Positions 12,019 through 24,505 are shown, numbered from the stretch's first letter. The stretch: 64,000 bases of DNA from Trichobilharzia szidati (GCA_944472155.2 OX235271.1:106095256-106159255); one strand, 5' to 3'. Numbers and translations are program-made. Notes: generated by a model from the letters alone, not told the origin.

Positions 12019-14369
12019 TCGTCATGCATTCTATATCTGAAAGAGGATGCAGAAGGAAAACAGAAACTGGCCAAGGGAAAGTGTTGATTCTCAACCGATA
12101 ACTAGCACTATTAATAGTATGAAAAAACTCAAAATCAGCCTAGCGTTTGTTGGAAGAAGTTAGCAGAAGGCCAGATATAATTTCTTAACATTTACGTGGG
12201 CAAAAGATGTATAAAATATTTGAAGGAGGAACATGGATACATCCTTCCCCAATCAAAATATGCATTTGCTCAGCATGTGAATGCAAGCGACCCCAGGAGG
12301 AATTTTATTCCATACTCATATTCGGAGACAGAAGATACTTTTTAGAATTTGATGCAGGCATTATTCAATAGAACCATTAATTGTGTGATGAAGTGAACAT
12401 AAGTTTAACCACAAGAGACGAACTCTAAACTCAGTGTCCCGTCATATGAGGCGATGTTTTTGTATAAAATGACGATTCGGTGTTGCTGAGGACTGAACGT
12501 TGGCAAATCAGAAGAAAGATGCACCCCTACTATTGGTTATTCTGTGTATTTTTAAGGACATCTGCATGTGTAATTACGTGATGGTCATTTAGTCTAGTTA
12601 ACCTGTGAGTTACCCTCTGAGGATATTTTTAAATATTAAATAACGATATGATACGCAAGACAGCAAAGAGCATTCAGACTGTGATTTCGCTTAGCTGACA
12701 GACTGATCGTGTTTACTTTAGATGAGATCACTACGCTTAAGAAAATGAATGGAAACTTCTCTGGATTGGGCAAGCTACAGCATCAGTGTATCAGTTGCTA
12801 GAGCTTGATTTGAAACCACGGGAGGACAACTGCTAACTTACGTATTCGATCCTTTCTTGTCATGATTTTCAGTGCTGGGGTTGGTGCAACAGACTGGAAA
12901 GTGTGCAAGAGATTCACTTGGTTGCCATGCCGCGGACTCATGGGAAGAAATTACTAGATCCCCATACCACCATTAAAGTGCCCAGACGGCGTAAGAATTG
13001 GTTCAAGTGCAGACTGTTCTTAACCCGACATTATTAATGAAGTTGTTGAATTGGTCATGGAAGTTTACTGCATTGATAATCAGAAGTTATAACCCAAGCA
13101 TGTATGCCTGGCCATTTTTTGCGAATTAACCATCACAGCTCGTTATTATTTCAATATGGCAATACCTTTGATGGTGTTTATCAGTGGCATAGTATTTGGT
13201 GCTGATTTACTTGACGCGGCATTTCCTTATCGAAGCACTTAGGAGCCAGGAAAACAACTAGACTGAATGATTTGAAAGGTGGACATAATTATTTTGGCTA
13301 GTGAGATTGTAAAGCAGTACAAGATTTCTGATGCACCCGCAAAAAATGCCAACCATTAAAAACAAGCTTGCCGGTGATAAGTGTCACATCAGGAGTATGA
13401 CGAACGAAGTACTTAATACGGCACATGCCTAGAATTCAAATAAGTACAGCTTTACGGATGGAGAATGACTTCGTCAGTGGAGATGAACACTGAACTAATT
13501 GCGTGATAAAAGCTAGTTAAGAACTGGGATATCGTTACACATATTTAGTAATATAAATAGGCCTCCCGGTTCGGAACTAATGTTGTGTGTTTCATTAATG
13601 TAGTCTAACTTGTTGATATTGATTCAACGCCCTCATCAACCATGGTTACATAACGTAACACACTTTTTCGTATTAAAATCTTACGATATCTTAGGCATTC
13701 ATATTAGTATCATCTACCACGATTTAGAAAGCAAGCTCACGTTGAACAAGCTGAGGTGATAAGATTCACCTGATGGAAACAAGTGTGCCATGAAATTTAC
13801 AATAATTCTGTGAAAATGCTGAGTGCATACTGAAAATGTGTGCTGGACTAAATCTTACGATAGTTACATGAAAAATGATACGAAAAATCAAAATGGATCG
13901 AACTTCGCTCGAGGAACTTCCTGTTTCGTGAGTATATCAATCACACAAAAGCATTTTGATACTACAAGCTTATATGCTCTCATAGAACTGATTTAAAAAC
14001 GTTTCCGGAATGTGTACCCAGGATTATTGCTGCCATGCAACTGGTAGCACAAAAAACGACGGTGTAAAATGGCAAGCATTTGGTAAATATATGTGGCAGG
14101 AGGGAGCTGAGTCGACGAAAATCACGTCAGGCACATCAATTCTAGGAAACCAGTTAGTTATACTTCTTAGACGAACTCCGTCTCATTCCCGATTGGCTTC
14201 AACTGGAAGTAACACTCTCGATTGCAGTTTGGCTGCTATGTCTGAAATTTGTCTACACTACCTGCTGATTCTTTAGCTTGGCCTACCTAACCTGGTCGCC
14301 CCAACAAGTGAAGTAAGAATGAAACGTGACCACTCAAAGAGGTATTTATTGACGGTTATTTGGAAAGAG
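12019..14369. other. No recognisable gene
   Basis: The stretch contains many stops in all frames. The only longer frame (14010-14276, 88 codons) has no recognisable motif. No gypsy LTR was identified here, although the 5' LTR would be expected in this area. Confidence 0.45.
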
Positions 14370-14445
14370 GTGCGTCGGTAGTATAGCGGTTAGGACGCCC
14401 GCCAACCATGCACATGGTCCGGGGTTCGAACCCCGGCCGACGCAC
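14370..14445 (+). tRNA. tRNA-like sequence, probably tRNA-derived pseudogene or SINE head
   Basis: The 76-nt stretch has a perfect 7-bp acceptor pairing (GTGCGTC with GACGCAC), a D-arm/A-box-like TAGTATAGCGGTTAGGAC and a B-box-like GGTTCGAAC inside a perfect T-arm palindrome. The T-loop has only six bases and the anticodon arm (ACCATGCACATGGT) does not form a normal 5-bp stem with a 7-nt loop, so no anticodon can be assigned. A - strand relative at 22327-22402 shares the same odd central 'ccatgcacatgg' core. A working tRNA is possible but less likely. Confidence 0.55.
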
Positions 14446-15010
14446 TGCTTTACCTCGCTGAGCCAGAAATAATTCCGGTAAAGAGGAAAGGTTGGGCATG
14501 AGGCTAGCAACCCCATCCTGTAAAATAAAACAATGTTATAGAAACTTCAAGCCACTAGCTTGAAGCCCTATGTTCCACTGGGGAACGTGAAGGAAAAAAA
14601 TTTGAAAAGGGTATGGAGGGACATTATGGCACCACAACTCAGCCGTATTTTTGTCTCTTGAAGATCCACCTGACCAACATGCGTTGCTATCTGAGCGGAC
14701 AAACCAATTGATCGTTGACTGTGGAGCGGCTGAGGTTCGATTGATCTGGTGAGTTTCTTTCCTCCCTACTCGACACCTGAAACGTTTTTGTTTTCCCCCT
14801 TGATGAATCATTCTGACCCTGCACGTACTGTGCACACTTAGGGAATAAAAGGTTAACAGAAGTTGGTCAATCCCATAAAAGTCCTGAGTCGCTTGAGGGA
14901 TGCGAGTTGGAGGTACTGCTTTATAACATCAAATCCTTTGGGAACCGACGAGATCCTGGTACCTTGGATGACATGCCTTGGGAACCAGTGGCGGCAGCCT
15001 GATTAAAACT
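14446..15010 (+). other. Non-tRNA sequence directly after the tRNA-like unit
   Basis: The segment begins 'tgctttacctcgctgagc', contains 'gaggctagcaaccccatcct' and is more GC-balanced than its flanks. It could be the body of a tRNA-headed SINE or a fragment of a LINE 5' region. There is no second copy in the window to test this. Confidence 0.25.
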
Positions 15011-16264
15011 TGGACTAACGGAAACCCCCATCAATATATAACATAATTTCTCTTATTTGGTTTGCTGAAACCTAGCAAAATATGACCTCTGGTTGTATTA
15101 TTCACTCTGGAGAGTATTTGAAATATTTAAAACCTGCTGATTGGTAAGTTTCCAGTAAGCATGTGAAGCAGCATTGTCCTCGATGACAGCTTATCCCAAT
15201 ACATGAGATGACCAACCCTGATTAGTGTCCTTGCTCGCAAAATGTACTGCTGAATTTTTATGATTGTCGCATATTTCTTGAAAGAGAAAAATGACACGTT
15301 GTAAGGAAAAAAAGACCGATGAGGCTCTAAAGAATGTTTATTGGGAAAAACTGATTGTAGATACATGAATATGAAATACCATATATTCAATGCTTTGTTT
15401 GCACATATTTTGCAAATTAGTCGAATAACATCACATCCAATAGCTTATTGAGTTCTGCACAGTTTTTCTAGAGCTCTTTTCACAATTCTGCTCTCCGATT
15501 GCTTTTTCCAGTGTTCAAAATATATTGTTACCTTTCTGAACTCGTTAGCCGATATACTACTAATTAAATCTGACTGTAAGTATCACCCACCACGGTATCA
15601 TTCTGGATTACTTTACGCTTTGGGAGAGATAGAACTCGTTAAAAAGAAGATCGCAGCGAAGAAAATCTTCTTTCCAACGAAGTCATCAACTAGGCTGTAC
15701 TTTCGTGTATCTATAATAAGTGGGTGGTAAAGTTCCGGAATAATTCTGGGTAAAGGGTCAAGGGTCAAATTAATAAAACTACAATTAGGAATTAAAGTGC
15801 CATAATGAACAGGGGGACGGATAAAACTCAAACAAAGTAGCATCATAATTATTGGGAAGATTTACATATTGTGCGATTAGCAGTTAGAAGTGTATAAACA
15901 ACAAAACAGACAGGATGTTTGGATAAAAAACCTAGTGGGATCATAACTAATGTGACGAATACTTGTTTAAGCAATCAGTGATTAAATATGTAGAAATAAT
16001 GAAATGACAAAATAGGCAGGAAGTTCGAATATGAAAATATGGTAGTGTAAATAGGGATTAAGAAAAACTTAAAAATAACATGAATAAACAGGAAGTTTGG
16101 ATGAGAAAGGCCATGTGATAGTCACCATTAGAAGAATTGCCTGTTTATGATGGTCATGGCAGGGACAAGGGTTGGAAGTATTTCTTTTGGATACATAGCG
16201 TGGGTTTGAGCTTTTGGATGGCTAGTGCCTCGGCTATGCCCGGATGTCTTAATTTCACTCCCTT
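15011..16264. other. No recognisable gene; loosely repeated motif
   Basis: Between about 15910 and 16110 a motif like 'caggaagtttgga' recurs three times at irregular spacing (near 15912, 16018 and 16090) before the Penelope-like element. It may be the degraded 3' flank of that element. No gene was seen. Confidence 0.35.
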
Positions 16265-16588
16265 TTATAGGTTTGATGGAATCTTGTGCATTATTTTGAA
16301 GGATTTTTCAAATGGCGCTGAATGTCTTGAATTGACCAGATGTTCTGTCACTGAGCTATACACACGTTTTCGCTCTCCTTTTACTAGCCAAGCTGGGTAG
16401 TGTTCACGAGCGCATTCTTCAAGTTGTCGCATGGTACGGCCGATGTACTCAGCTCCGCACGAGCAAGTAAACTGGTATGTGCACGTTGAAGTGGCCCAGT
16501 GCGGCAGCTTATCTTTCGCGTTCTGGCTGAAAAGCTTCTCGCAGGAAAACGTCAGTCGTAGGCTTGCGGCAAAGTATGTTTTCCCCAT
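16265..16588 (-). pseudogene. PLE2 GIY-YIG endonuclease domain
   Basis: The 107-codon frame has TYQFTCSCGAEYIGRTMRQL, with the GIY-like strand degraded to TYQF, the CxC pair and the YIG motif, then REHYPAW and a VTEHL...H block. In this family the domain provides target nicking. It is separated from the RT by stops and AT-rich sequence. Confidence 0.85.
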
Positions 16589-17351
16589 ATATTTTTAGAG
16601 GTGTTTATGAGGGATTTTTGCATCAGTGTCACCCTTGAATTGTAGGCTAAGCAGAAGTATCTTCTTCAAGACGAATTGGAATTGTTCGGAAGTCTCCTTT
16701 TTATATATATATATATATTTATTCCTGTTTATGCAGGAACATACCAATTGTACAGGCATGGATAAGTTATTATATAAATTACAGTTTGTTTGTTCAATCT
16801 AACATTAGAGTCAGTCAGAACAGTCTGCAAAATAGTTTGTCTGTGTAACACATAAAGAGATATAGAAATATTGTCCTCGCATTAACAAAAAACCCAGACT
16901 TCAGATGAATGTGATACAAATATCTGGGAAAAATAAAGCTTGAAGTCAATTCTCCTATAAAACTTTGTTGTGAACAGCATCCGTGAGATAAAGTTTATTG
17001 ATGTATTATTTTGATTCAATAATGTATTTATTCCATTTCTGTCAGCAGTCTTATCGTAGTTTTATAATAGGAGAGAAATTTGATCTTTGATACGAAAATT
17101 AGATAAGGTAATGTTAAATTGTTTTACTGCATCAAATGGGGTCAATTCTAGAACTATCCATTTGCGCCATTTGCGTCAGCATGGCAGACTGTACATGTAA
17201 GTTGAGTAATACATTGAAAACTGTTTGAAAACCAGTTGTTTCTTTATATCAGATCAAGAATACTCCTTGTACAGAATGTTGGCCAGCGTTTTCAAGTGGT
17301 TGCAACGGATCGTTCATGGAATTTGAGTTTGAATTTACTTAAATGGTCATT

Positions 17352-18219
17352 TCAGTTTAGATGATGGGTTGTTCGACCTCGACCAGGAGATATATAGAAG
17401 TGCAGGCTCAGGATATAATAACAGAAAGATTTGAGATTCTTGTCTATGGACCTGGGTGGAAAACCATTTTCTATCAGTGTCTCTCGGAGACTACTCAGTT
17501 CTTCGTCAATCGCTTCCTCGCTGCATATCTTCCTAATCCTCGAGGATAGAGCGTACACCAGGTTTCTCTTTCTACCTAGGGGCACAAGGCTTTGAAAGTT
17601 GATGAATTGTCTATATATGTAGGCTTTTGTATATGGGCATTCTCATAGAGTTGTCGGGATTTCTTTTCAGATGATCGTCGAGGAGGTGGAACATTCCGTT
17701 GGCTCCAGCTTCAAGAGTGAAGTTGATGTTTCGGTGGACATTGTTGAATGTTTGAAGTAAGTTTTCGAGATCCAGGTTCTCATCACAAATGATGAGAGTG
17801 TCATCAATGTATCTCTTGTAGAGATGGAGGTCATCGATAGTTGATGATAAGGAGTTGTTTTCTGGGCTGAGTATAAAGCAGTCGGCCAGGAGGGGTCCTA
17901 GAGGAGAACCCATTGCTACTCCATCTACTCGCCTGCATATTTCGTTGTTGAAACTAAAGTATACGTTGAAGGTGCACCGTAGTAACAGTCCTCTTACGTA
18001 ATGGACTGGTGTAGCGACAACGATGCTACTGGATTGAATGTAGTCGCAAAGGAAACATACGGTTTCTGCCAGTGGAACGTTGGTGAAAAGAGAGACGACA
18101 TCCGAGAAGACCATTTTCTTTTCTGCTACGTTGACATCCTTAATTGAACCAACAAAGTTGGATGTGTCATGGAGATTGTATCTTGACAGCTTCTCTCTCA
18201 CAGGCCCGAGAATCTCCAC
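17352..18219 (-). pseudogene. PLE2 reverse transcriptase
   Basis: The 202-codon frame at 18219-17611 contains FSDVVSLFTNVPL (motif A), RRVDGVAMGSPLGPLLADCF (motif B) and YKRYIDDTLIICDE (motif C, catalytic YxDD present). After a frame break, 17585-17352 continues with LGRKRNLVYALSSRI and LIENGFPPRSIDKNL, the linker typical of Penelope elements. Upstream of 18219 the RT N-terminus is visible with stops, including a STTPCMHGLPKVHK block near 18330-18270. The catalytic residues survive although the element is broken. Confidence 0.88.
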
Positions 18220-18739
18220 CAGCCATTTTGCGATTGAGTGATATCAAGAATCTATCATATCTAGCATTGGGCGGAATGGGACGTATTGTTTGTGCACTTT
18301 AGGTAAGCCGTGCATGCAGGGCGTTGTAGAACCAGACGGACGCAGCTGTTCCTATAGTTTTGAACTGATTATGAATTCGTCTTTCATTTTCTTCAATATC
18401 TTTGTTAGCTGGAGCTCCGTCTGTTAGGTTGGATCTTTCTGTGGAGACTGTTTTTGAAACTTTTTATCATCAGATAGTATCATCGAGAGTTTGCTTAGGT
18501 AATCTCATTTGTTCATAAAGACGATCCTGGAGTCTTTATCTGACCGTGATATGATCAAGTTAGATAGAACTGTGTCACACGATCTACTGTCAGTTTATTT
18601 TTTATGGAGTTCCTGGAAGAAGAGAAAATGTCATGCTGTAAATTTTAGCTGTACATTATATAAACTTTGTTCACGGTCAAGCTGTTATTATTGTTTCTGC
18701 ACCCAGAAACTCACCCTGGTTTATTGTCACTTCACTAAC

Positions 18740-19060
18740 CTCTAGCAAGCCTAATGCAGGCCCAATCACTTATGGTATAAATTACAATTATAAATTAATG
18801 CTTTTTCAAAAGTTTAAATCGTTCGATAATGGTAAAAGCGATCAGAACAGGTCTTCACAAATTTTAAATTGTAAACGCTTCACCATCAAAGTTGAGAGAC
18901 AACCCAACTTCATTCCATTTCATGCTAATATTTATGGTCAAACAGTGAACAGCGTATGTTTGGGTAAACGCTATGTCGCCACGTTATTAGTAGCTATTTC
19001 AGGTAGAGAAGAACGTCCTGGAATACACAGCAGTAAGTGTCCAGTTAAATACACAAAGAA
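18740..19060 (-). repeat. Dispersed repeat family A, copy 3
   Basis: The reverse complement matches 10030-10345 across most of its length, including 'acctgaaatagc', 'acgctgttcactg' and 'gacctgttctgatcgc'. It abuts the upstream end of PLE2. No coding content was recognised. Confidence 0.55.
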
Positions 19061-21989
19061 GTATTGTTACAGAAATAAGTAATTTTTAGTTCATACGCGG
19101 CCAGGAACCAGAATAATTGCTAACTAACCCATATAAAATGACAACTGGGGCATGTAGGAGCTGGAAATTACCATCACGAGAGTCAGCGAGATTTCAGATG
19201 CAACCATCAGCATGTTTCCATTATTTCTAAAATAACCAGATTTATTTATCAGGATTTTTTATTGTTATAGAGATGATATTCCACGACTGTAACCAAGGAG
19301 GCGTCGGATGGAAGGTAATGGGTAATTCACGAGGCACTTGTTGAAAATGGGACCAGTAGAGTTCGCAGATCATTCGCCATTGTAAGTGGACAAATATCTA
19401 CATTCCTAATTCTCATCTAAAAAGTTATACAGAAGCTTGTGGAGTCCTCAAAAATAAATTTATCCAAATTTTACTATTATGTAAAAAATGAACATATTGT
19501 ACACTACTTTGTTTTAACCAAAAACTCTGTACTTGGAACTTCCCTCGAGTTTTAAATAAATATATAATTCTGCCTTCGACTCTCCGTCTTCTCCACCATC
19601 TCATCTGCCGTCGATCAATTATAACAACCTGCTTTCTATCTCGAATTTTTGCAGGAGAACCGTAGCCTCTTCCTACGCACTTTGGTCGACCTCCGGCAAC
19701 GTCAACACTGGAGAATTAGCACTGGAGCAGTCTTCCCGCAGCACTTCTGGAATCCATTACGTTTATTGTGGAATTTGGATCTTTGTAAACCCAAGTAACA
19801 AAACTTTAATATATTCTTCCCGTAAACTCAATTGATTTGGTATTTTGTTTTCTATTTGAATTTCGGGTAAATAAGCTAACAGAGCAAAAGGTCCACCACA
19901 AGCTTAAATGGTGAGAGAAAAAAGAAGACAAATGAAAGCAGCACAGAAGAAAGCAAGTGGAGTCCTCAAGGAGTGATTTATAAATTTATATATATATATA
20001 TTCTGTGAAGGTAACTATGATTGTTTTGGTACATTAACTAACTCATTGGTCCTGTTATGCTAACTTTTATATTATGTGTGAACTAACATTAATATCCTGT
20101 GTAGAAATGTTTATCGTGTACTTCCAACAATATTAACATTTATAATTTTAGTTTGTTGTAACTTATACGTTTAATGAACTTAAAATATCTATGTAGGGTG
20201 AAGAAGAGGGTGTAGGAGTCAGACGCAAGAGAGCATTGTCATCTTTGAGCAGTCTCGTGGCTGAAGTGGTGAGCACTGGAAGTATGTTTGGAAAGCTTGT
20301 GCAGCGTTTCGGAGACCAAATGACAAATATACAAACTCATATAATCCGAATGGAGTGGTAATAGCTGTTTTAAATTTATCATCCTCAGACACCAGTTTGT
20401 TGTGTTAGGCGAGAACTGAATCGGTTTTGGTAAACATTGTGTCACCTCGAAGACTACTAGTAAAGTCTCGAACGTGTTACCGTGAGATGGCTTGCCTACT
20501 TGGGGCTCTGTAATCGGCCAGCCCCGAAAGTTTGAGGGTTGGTTGCCATCAAAATCAAGGAATTCCTCTGGTATTTTCCTGAACCTTTCGGTTGATGTTG
20601 AAGGAGATTGGACAAGACTCAACGATTAGTGTGTGCTCGCCTTGCTACTCGTATGCCAGGTTTCGTAGATTGTTAAACGTCCTTTTCGAGTATCCTCTAA
20701 TAAGTTACAGCTCTCATTGAAGTCGATGATTGCTAGGTTTAAATCGGAAATAGCGAACACAAATGGAAGCTGTCACGTAAACCCAAGGTCAACGATCAGT
20801 ATTTACTCCCTAAACGCTTCTGTCCGGGTTTTATTGGCTGCATGTAGTGTGATGGAGACATTTATCTCACCGGCTCGGGCTTTGGTTTTCTACGGTGCTA
20901 AGTGAAGCTTCCGAATAAGTCGTGAAGTCTTTGCCAGATTCTTTATTCTGACGTTGAACAGGCGACTGTCAGGGCACCCGTTCCCAGTTGTCGCTACCAG
21001 AGAAGAGGTTAGTCACTTCCCTGTTGCTTGTGAGGTAATTAAAGCCAGGCGAATGTTTGTGCGTTATGTTGACTACTCGCCAAACCTCCAGTGATACCTA
21101 GATACCTGGATTGCCTGGCTCTCTGCTCTGGCCAGTTACGTGCTCATTCAGGCAAACTACCTCTTCTGCCCTGTGTTAGCTGCATTCGTGCTAGTAATTC
21201 CGTTAGCGATCTAACGATGATCACTAATTCTGAGACTACTGGATCTTCGCTTATACCCTTCTGGTACACCTGCCCTTCTGTATGGCGTCTCCTTTCTAAC
21301 ATCAGGTCAGGATCTTTTGCATCAAGTATCTGTTGCGCTTACACCAAGAGAGCTGTCATCCAACCTTTCTTAAGTACAGCCCCTCCCACTGTGCTGTTCC
21401 ATACAAGCTGCTGCAAGTGGGACAAGAACTGTGCTGGGCATCAATCTACCATGCCCTCGACCTGAAGCACGCGTAATACACGCCAGCTCTCGGATATGGG
21501 AGGGCATTTTATCATATCGACTTGAGCACTCTGGCTGCTCGTTGGGAGGGGGTGGGGTAAATGATAATTTCCCGTTGATCTGACGAGGTAACTGAGAACA
21601 CATGTCCCTATGCCCTGTGGTTTAAGAACTTATGTCATGTCTGTCAGAATGGTGCTCTAGTTGAGCTAGCCATAGTTTTGGGTCATGTTGATAAGAATCA
21701 GGCGGCTTACTTATGTGGCTGTTAAAGGATCTACTTCTGTGGAAGTGCAGTTAGTGTAGTCCGTTCCCATGTTTGACAAGTGAGGCACTGTAGTGAATGA
21801 AAAAATTAAACCTATGAGCACAAAAGAGTGAAAAAACTCCAAAAAACAGAAACTTATAGATTATAATCAACTGTAATAAAAGAGAAGGCGACATTTGAAG
21901 GAAACGGGCTCGTCAATTTCGAAAGAGACATTTCTATCAAAAGAATGATTTCAGTTTCAACCAACATCTCGTAATAATGTGAAAGACTG
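19061..21989. other. No confirmed gene; unusual GC-richer stretch 20640-21500
   Basis: A 127-codon - strand frame (20622-20239) and a 124-codon + strand frame (21091-21465) are the longest. Neither shows a recognisable domain, and the second is cysteine- and serine-rich without a pattern. Base composition between about 20640 and 21500 is visibly richer in GC than the flanks, which hints at old mobile-element coding sequence. A (TA)n run lies near 19986-19999. Confidence 0.35.
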
Positions 21990-22200
21990 AGTTTTTAAAA
22001 CTTTATTTTCGAAAGCACGGTAGTGATCGGGTGATGCGAGAAACGTATCCCAGCACGTAGGGGGCCATCCGTCATTCAGCGGATAGAGAAAGAATTACAA
22101 ATGTTAAGGAAGATATAGTTCCCACTTGGTTGCCCCGTCCATCCTCCTGAGTTTCTTAATCGCTTCTGCATCTGAGTGGCCTTATCAGTATGTTGTAGGG
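21990..22200 (+). repeat. Dispersed repeat family B, copy 2
   Basis: It is aligned with 2055-2262 in the same orientation through 'aagcacggtagtg', 'gtcattcagcggataga' and 'ttaatcgcttctgcatctga'. The element type is unknown. Confidence 0.45.
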
Positions 22201-22326
22201 GCACTAAAGGAGTACTAATTTTTTTTGATTTACAGCTTGATTTCCACACCGTATTTCCAGTACAAGTGTGGAACTTTCAGCATGGATATCGGTTGCCCGA
22301 ATTCAGGCATACCATAGATATCGGGT

Positions 22327-22402
22327 GTGCGCCGGCAGGGGTTCGAACCCCGGACCATGTGCATGGTCAGCGAGAGTCCTAACCACTGTGCCACTTCGTC
22401 GG
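22327..22402 (-). pseudogene. Degenerate tRNA-like sequence
   Basis: The reverse complement reads an A-box-like 'tggcacagtggttaggac', the unusual 'gaccatgcacatggtc' core and a B-box-like 'ggggttcgaacccc', ending 'gccggcgcac'. The acceptor stem no longer pairs. It shares the core with 14370-14445 but the sequences beyond the tRNA-like units differ, so the two copies are related only in this ~76 nt. Confidence 0.6.
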
Positions 22403-23796
22403 AAATGACCACAGCACAGACAGGCAGATAAATATCGACTAACTAAAATACAAACGAAAAGAGGAAGATATTCCAATTGGTGGACATCAATGAAAGCCGT
22501 CTTATGTCCAAGTGTGGTCAAAAATAGTCGAAATAATTCCAGCCCACTGAATTCTGTCTTTGTCGTAAATCCTGAGAAATCTCGAACAACCTTGGGAAAC
22601 GCTTTTATGTACATTTTAAGTGGTCAACGTTATATAAAATTTATATTTCCGTGCCAGAGAAATAGGCATCTATACAGAAGAGAAAAATTTCAGACAGTTT
22701 AAACAGAAAGAAGATAATGAGAAGTCCGGAGATAAAAGAAGAACGATGCCTATCTATGCTGTTCTAAAATTTCTGAATACTTGGTAATATGGCTAAAATA
22801 TCAGTCTTGCGACACATTATAGTCAAAAGTTGGACAGCTTTGAGTTGTCTGTTTCCTTACGTCGGGCAAAGGAGTAGGGGCTATTCTCCCCGAAAATGTA
22901 TAAAAGTGAGTCACAAATGGTCTTTGCAATAAATAACGCCAAGGAAACCTTCGGAAACTAGCCACCTTCACACTTACCTACTGCTGGCTTAGGGATTATC
23001 CAACCAGTCCTAAACATGGTGATTCCACGACCAGTTTGCAGTCGATTGCTTCCTAACGACCCAAAAGCAATCGCTTCCCAATGGGCCAGAGCTGAAGTAG
23101 ACTCCAAATTCTTTCTGTTTCGAGTTTTCTGCCTCTCTCATTCTTGATTTGACGACACTTCACTAGTTTTTAGCGGAAAGCTCAAAATGGAGTCTAGATA
23201 ATCATGCAGCGGTATATGGCCTATGCCAAACAGACTACACTGAAATGTGAACCCTACATACTGAGAAGTTAAGGCGATTGCCAATCCTTCACTTACTCTG
23301 CCTACTCTCTTGCCAATGACACACTGTACCTCACTCGTTTACCTTCTCCTTCTAGTAATAAACTTACCTTTGTATATTTTTACTCTTCAGAATAGCATCA
23401 CAGACATTCTCTGACGCCTACCATCTCATTCAATCCGATCACACCGAACGAATGAAGTTAGAAAAGGCCAACTTCAGTCAAAACAGACTTAACACGGGGA
23501 ACAAAGGATCTGTGAAGTCTAATTATCTCCTTACTCCCCTGAAGACTACCGAAGTTGTGGCAGATTGGTGGAGTGGCCAAAAACGCAGAAATCCACTTAG
23601 GATTTGGAACTAATAATCTAACGTGAAGAATAAAAGAAAATAATATCAAGAAGCGAGCACAAAGAAATCAGATTGGTTTATACCAGCTCGTAAAAACGAG
23701 ATTGGATATTGGATATTGAGCAGCAGATTTCGTTTGATTTTTTAAAGGTCACACTGTTTCAGTGTACTGAGTTTGGTTTGGGGGGCTTTCGCAGCT
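22403..23796. other. No recognisable gene; upstream region of the SERF gene
   Basis: No coding frame with recognisable motifs was found. The last ~150 bases form the 5' flank of the SERF gene. A short 'ctttcgcag' ends two bases before the ATG and could be a cis- or trans-splice acceptor, since schistosomes trans-splice some mRNAs; this is speculative. Confidence 0.4.
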
Positions 23797-24068
23797 ATGA
23801 CGCGTAAGTTATAGTGCTGGGAGTTACGTAGTACCTGTGTTCAGGTGGTAACCAGCGTGACTTGGCTAGGGAGAGAAACATGAAAAAGCAAAGCTCCCTG
23901 CAGAAATCTAAAAGCAGTAGCGAGAAGAATGCAAACAAAGGACTAACATTAGAAGAAAGACGATTGAGGTAAGATGACTACATAGTTTAACCATGGAATT
24001 GCAGAGATGCCGAAGCACTGCGAGCTAAGCAACAAGCCAAAGCACAAGCGTCAGCCTCAAAAGCTTAG
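23797..24068 (+). CDS. SERF-family small EDRK-rich protein, three exons
   Basis: Exons are 23797-23803, 23845-23968 and 24005-24068 (stop TAG at 24066-24068). They are separated by introns of 41 and 36 nt with GT-AG ends (gtaagt...ttcag, gtaaga...tgcag). The joined frame is 195 nt, giving 64 residues. The product starts MTRGNQRDLARERNMKKQ, almost the hallmark N-terminus of SERF1/SERF2 proteins, then a Ser/Lys-rich stretch, LEERRLRDAEALRAK and an Ala/Gln/Lys tail. SERF proteins are tiny, highly charged and largely disordered, and in animals and yeast modulate amyloid formation; their normal role is unclear. Length matches the family. The ATG is set by the conserved N-terminus and exon phases. 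Such mini-introns are typical of the 5' introns of schistosome genes. Confidence 0.93.
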
Positions 24069-24155
24069 GACACACCAATGCATTTGTATATTTATCAACT
24101 AATTTTAATCTGCTTTCATTACTTATCATTTATGTAACTTTATGTCCCGAGTGTC

Positions 24156-24161
24156 AATAAA
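24156..24161 (+). promoter_or_regulatory. Polyadenylation signal for the SERF gene
   Basis: AATAAA lies 88 bases after the SERF stop codon and is the first canonical signal downstream. The cleavage site itself cannot be seen. Confidence 0.6.
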
Positions 24162-24505
24162 TTTCCCTTCAGAGATTTATAAGTTTTCATGCTCTTGAAG
24201 CGTACTATAACGTGTTGGATTATGAAATCATTCTGTTCATTTCTTACAACTATTAGTAGGATTCTAGACGTTATGTTTTATATATATCTGCACATTGGGT
24301 GAGCACTTGGTAGACTTTGAAATTTCTCTTTATGTTTGACAGAAGTTCTCTAGGAATTCTGGTGATAATAAGATTTGTGATTTTGTCAAAGATAAATAGT
24401 AGGTTTTTCAATACTTAGTCCCATCAAGTACTTCAGCGTAACGCAACTGACCGTATGCAGCGTAAGACCTTTTGCTCCAAACTATTCATAACAGTAATGA
24501 AAGTA

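Larger units (their letters stand above)
7380..12020 (-). mobile_element. Ty3/gypsy LTR retrotransposon, decayed and interrupted
   Basis: Read on the - strand from 12020 downward, the order is gag-like, protease-like, RT N-terminal half, a ~965 bp foreign block, RT C-terminal half, RNase H, the zinc-binding HHCC region and the integrase core. That is the Ty3/gypsy order, with integrase after RNase H. Every domain carries frameshifts or stops. No LTR pair was recognised on either side, so the element is probably old, truncated at both ends, or has diverged LTRs. Confidence 0.88.
16265..18620 (-). mobile_element. Penelope-like retroelement (PLE2)
   Basis: Read on the - strand, the N-terminal RT blocks (about 18600-18220, with stops) are followed by core RT (18219-17611), the RT-thumb/linker (17585-17352) and the GIY-YIG domain (16588-16265). 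All expected Penelope parts are in order, but they are separated by frameshifts and a ~750 bp AT-rich gap between linker and endonuclease. It belongs to a different lineage from PLE1, because the endonuclease sequences differ strongly. Confidence 0.85.

Noticed and set aside
19540..19880. Possible LTR, with AATAAA-like and 'ctccgtcttctccacc' sequence ending near 'ataaca'
   Set aside because: No TG start, target duplication or second copy could be found.
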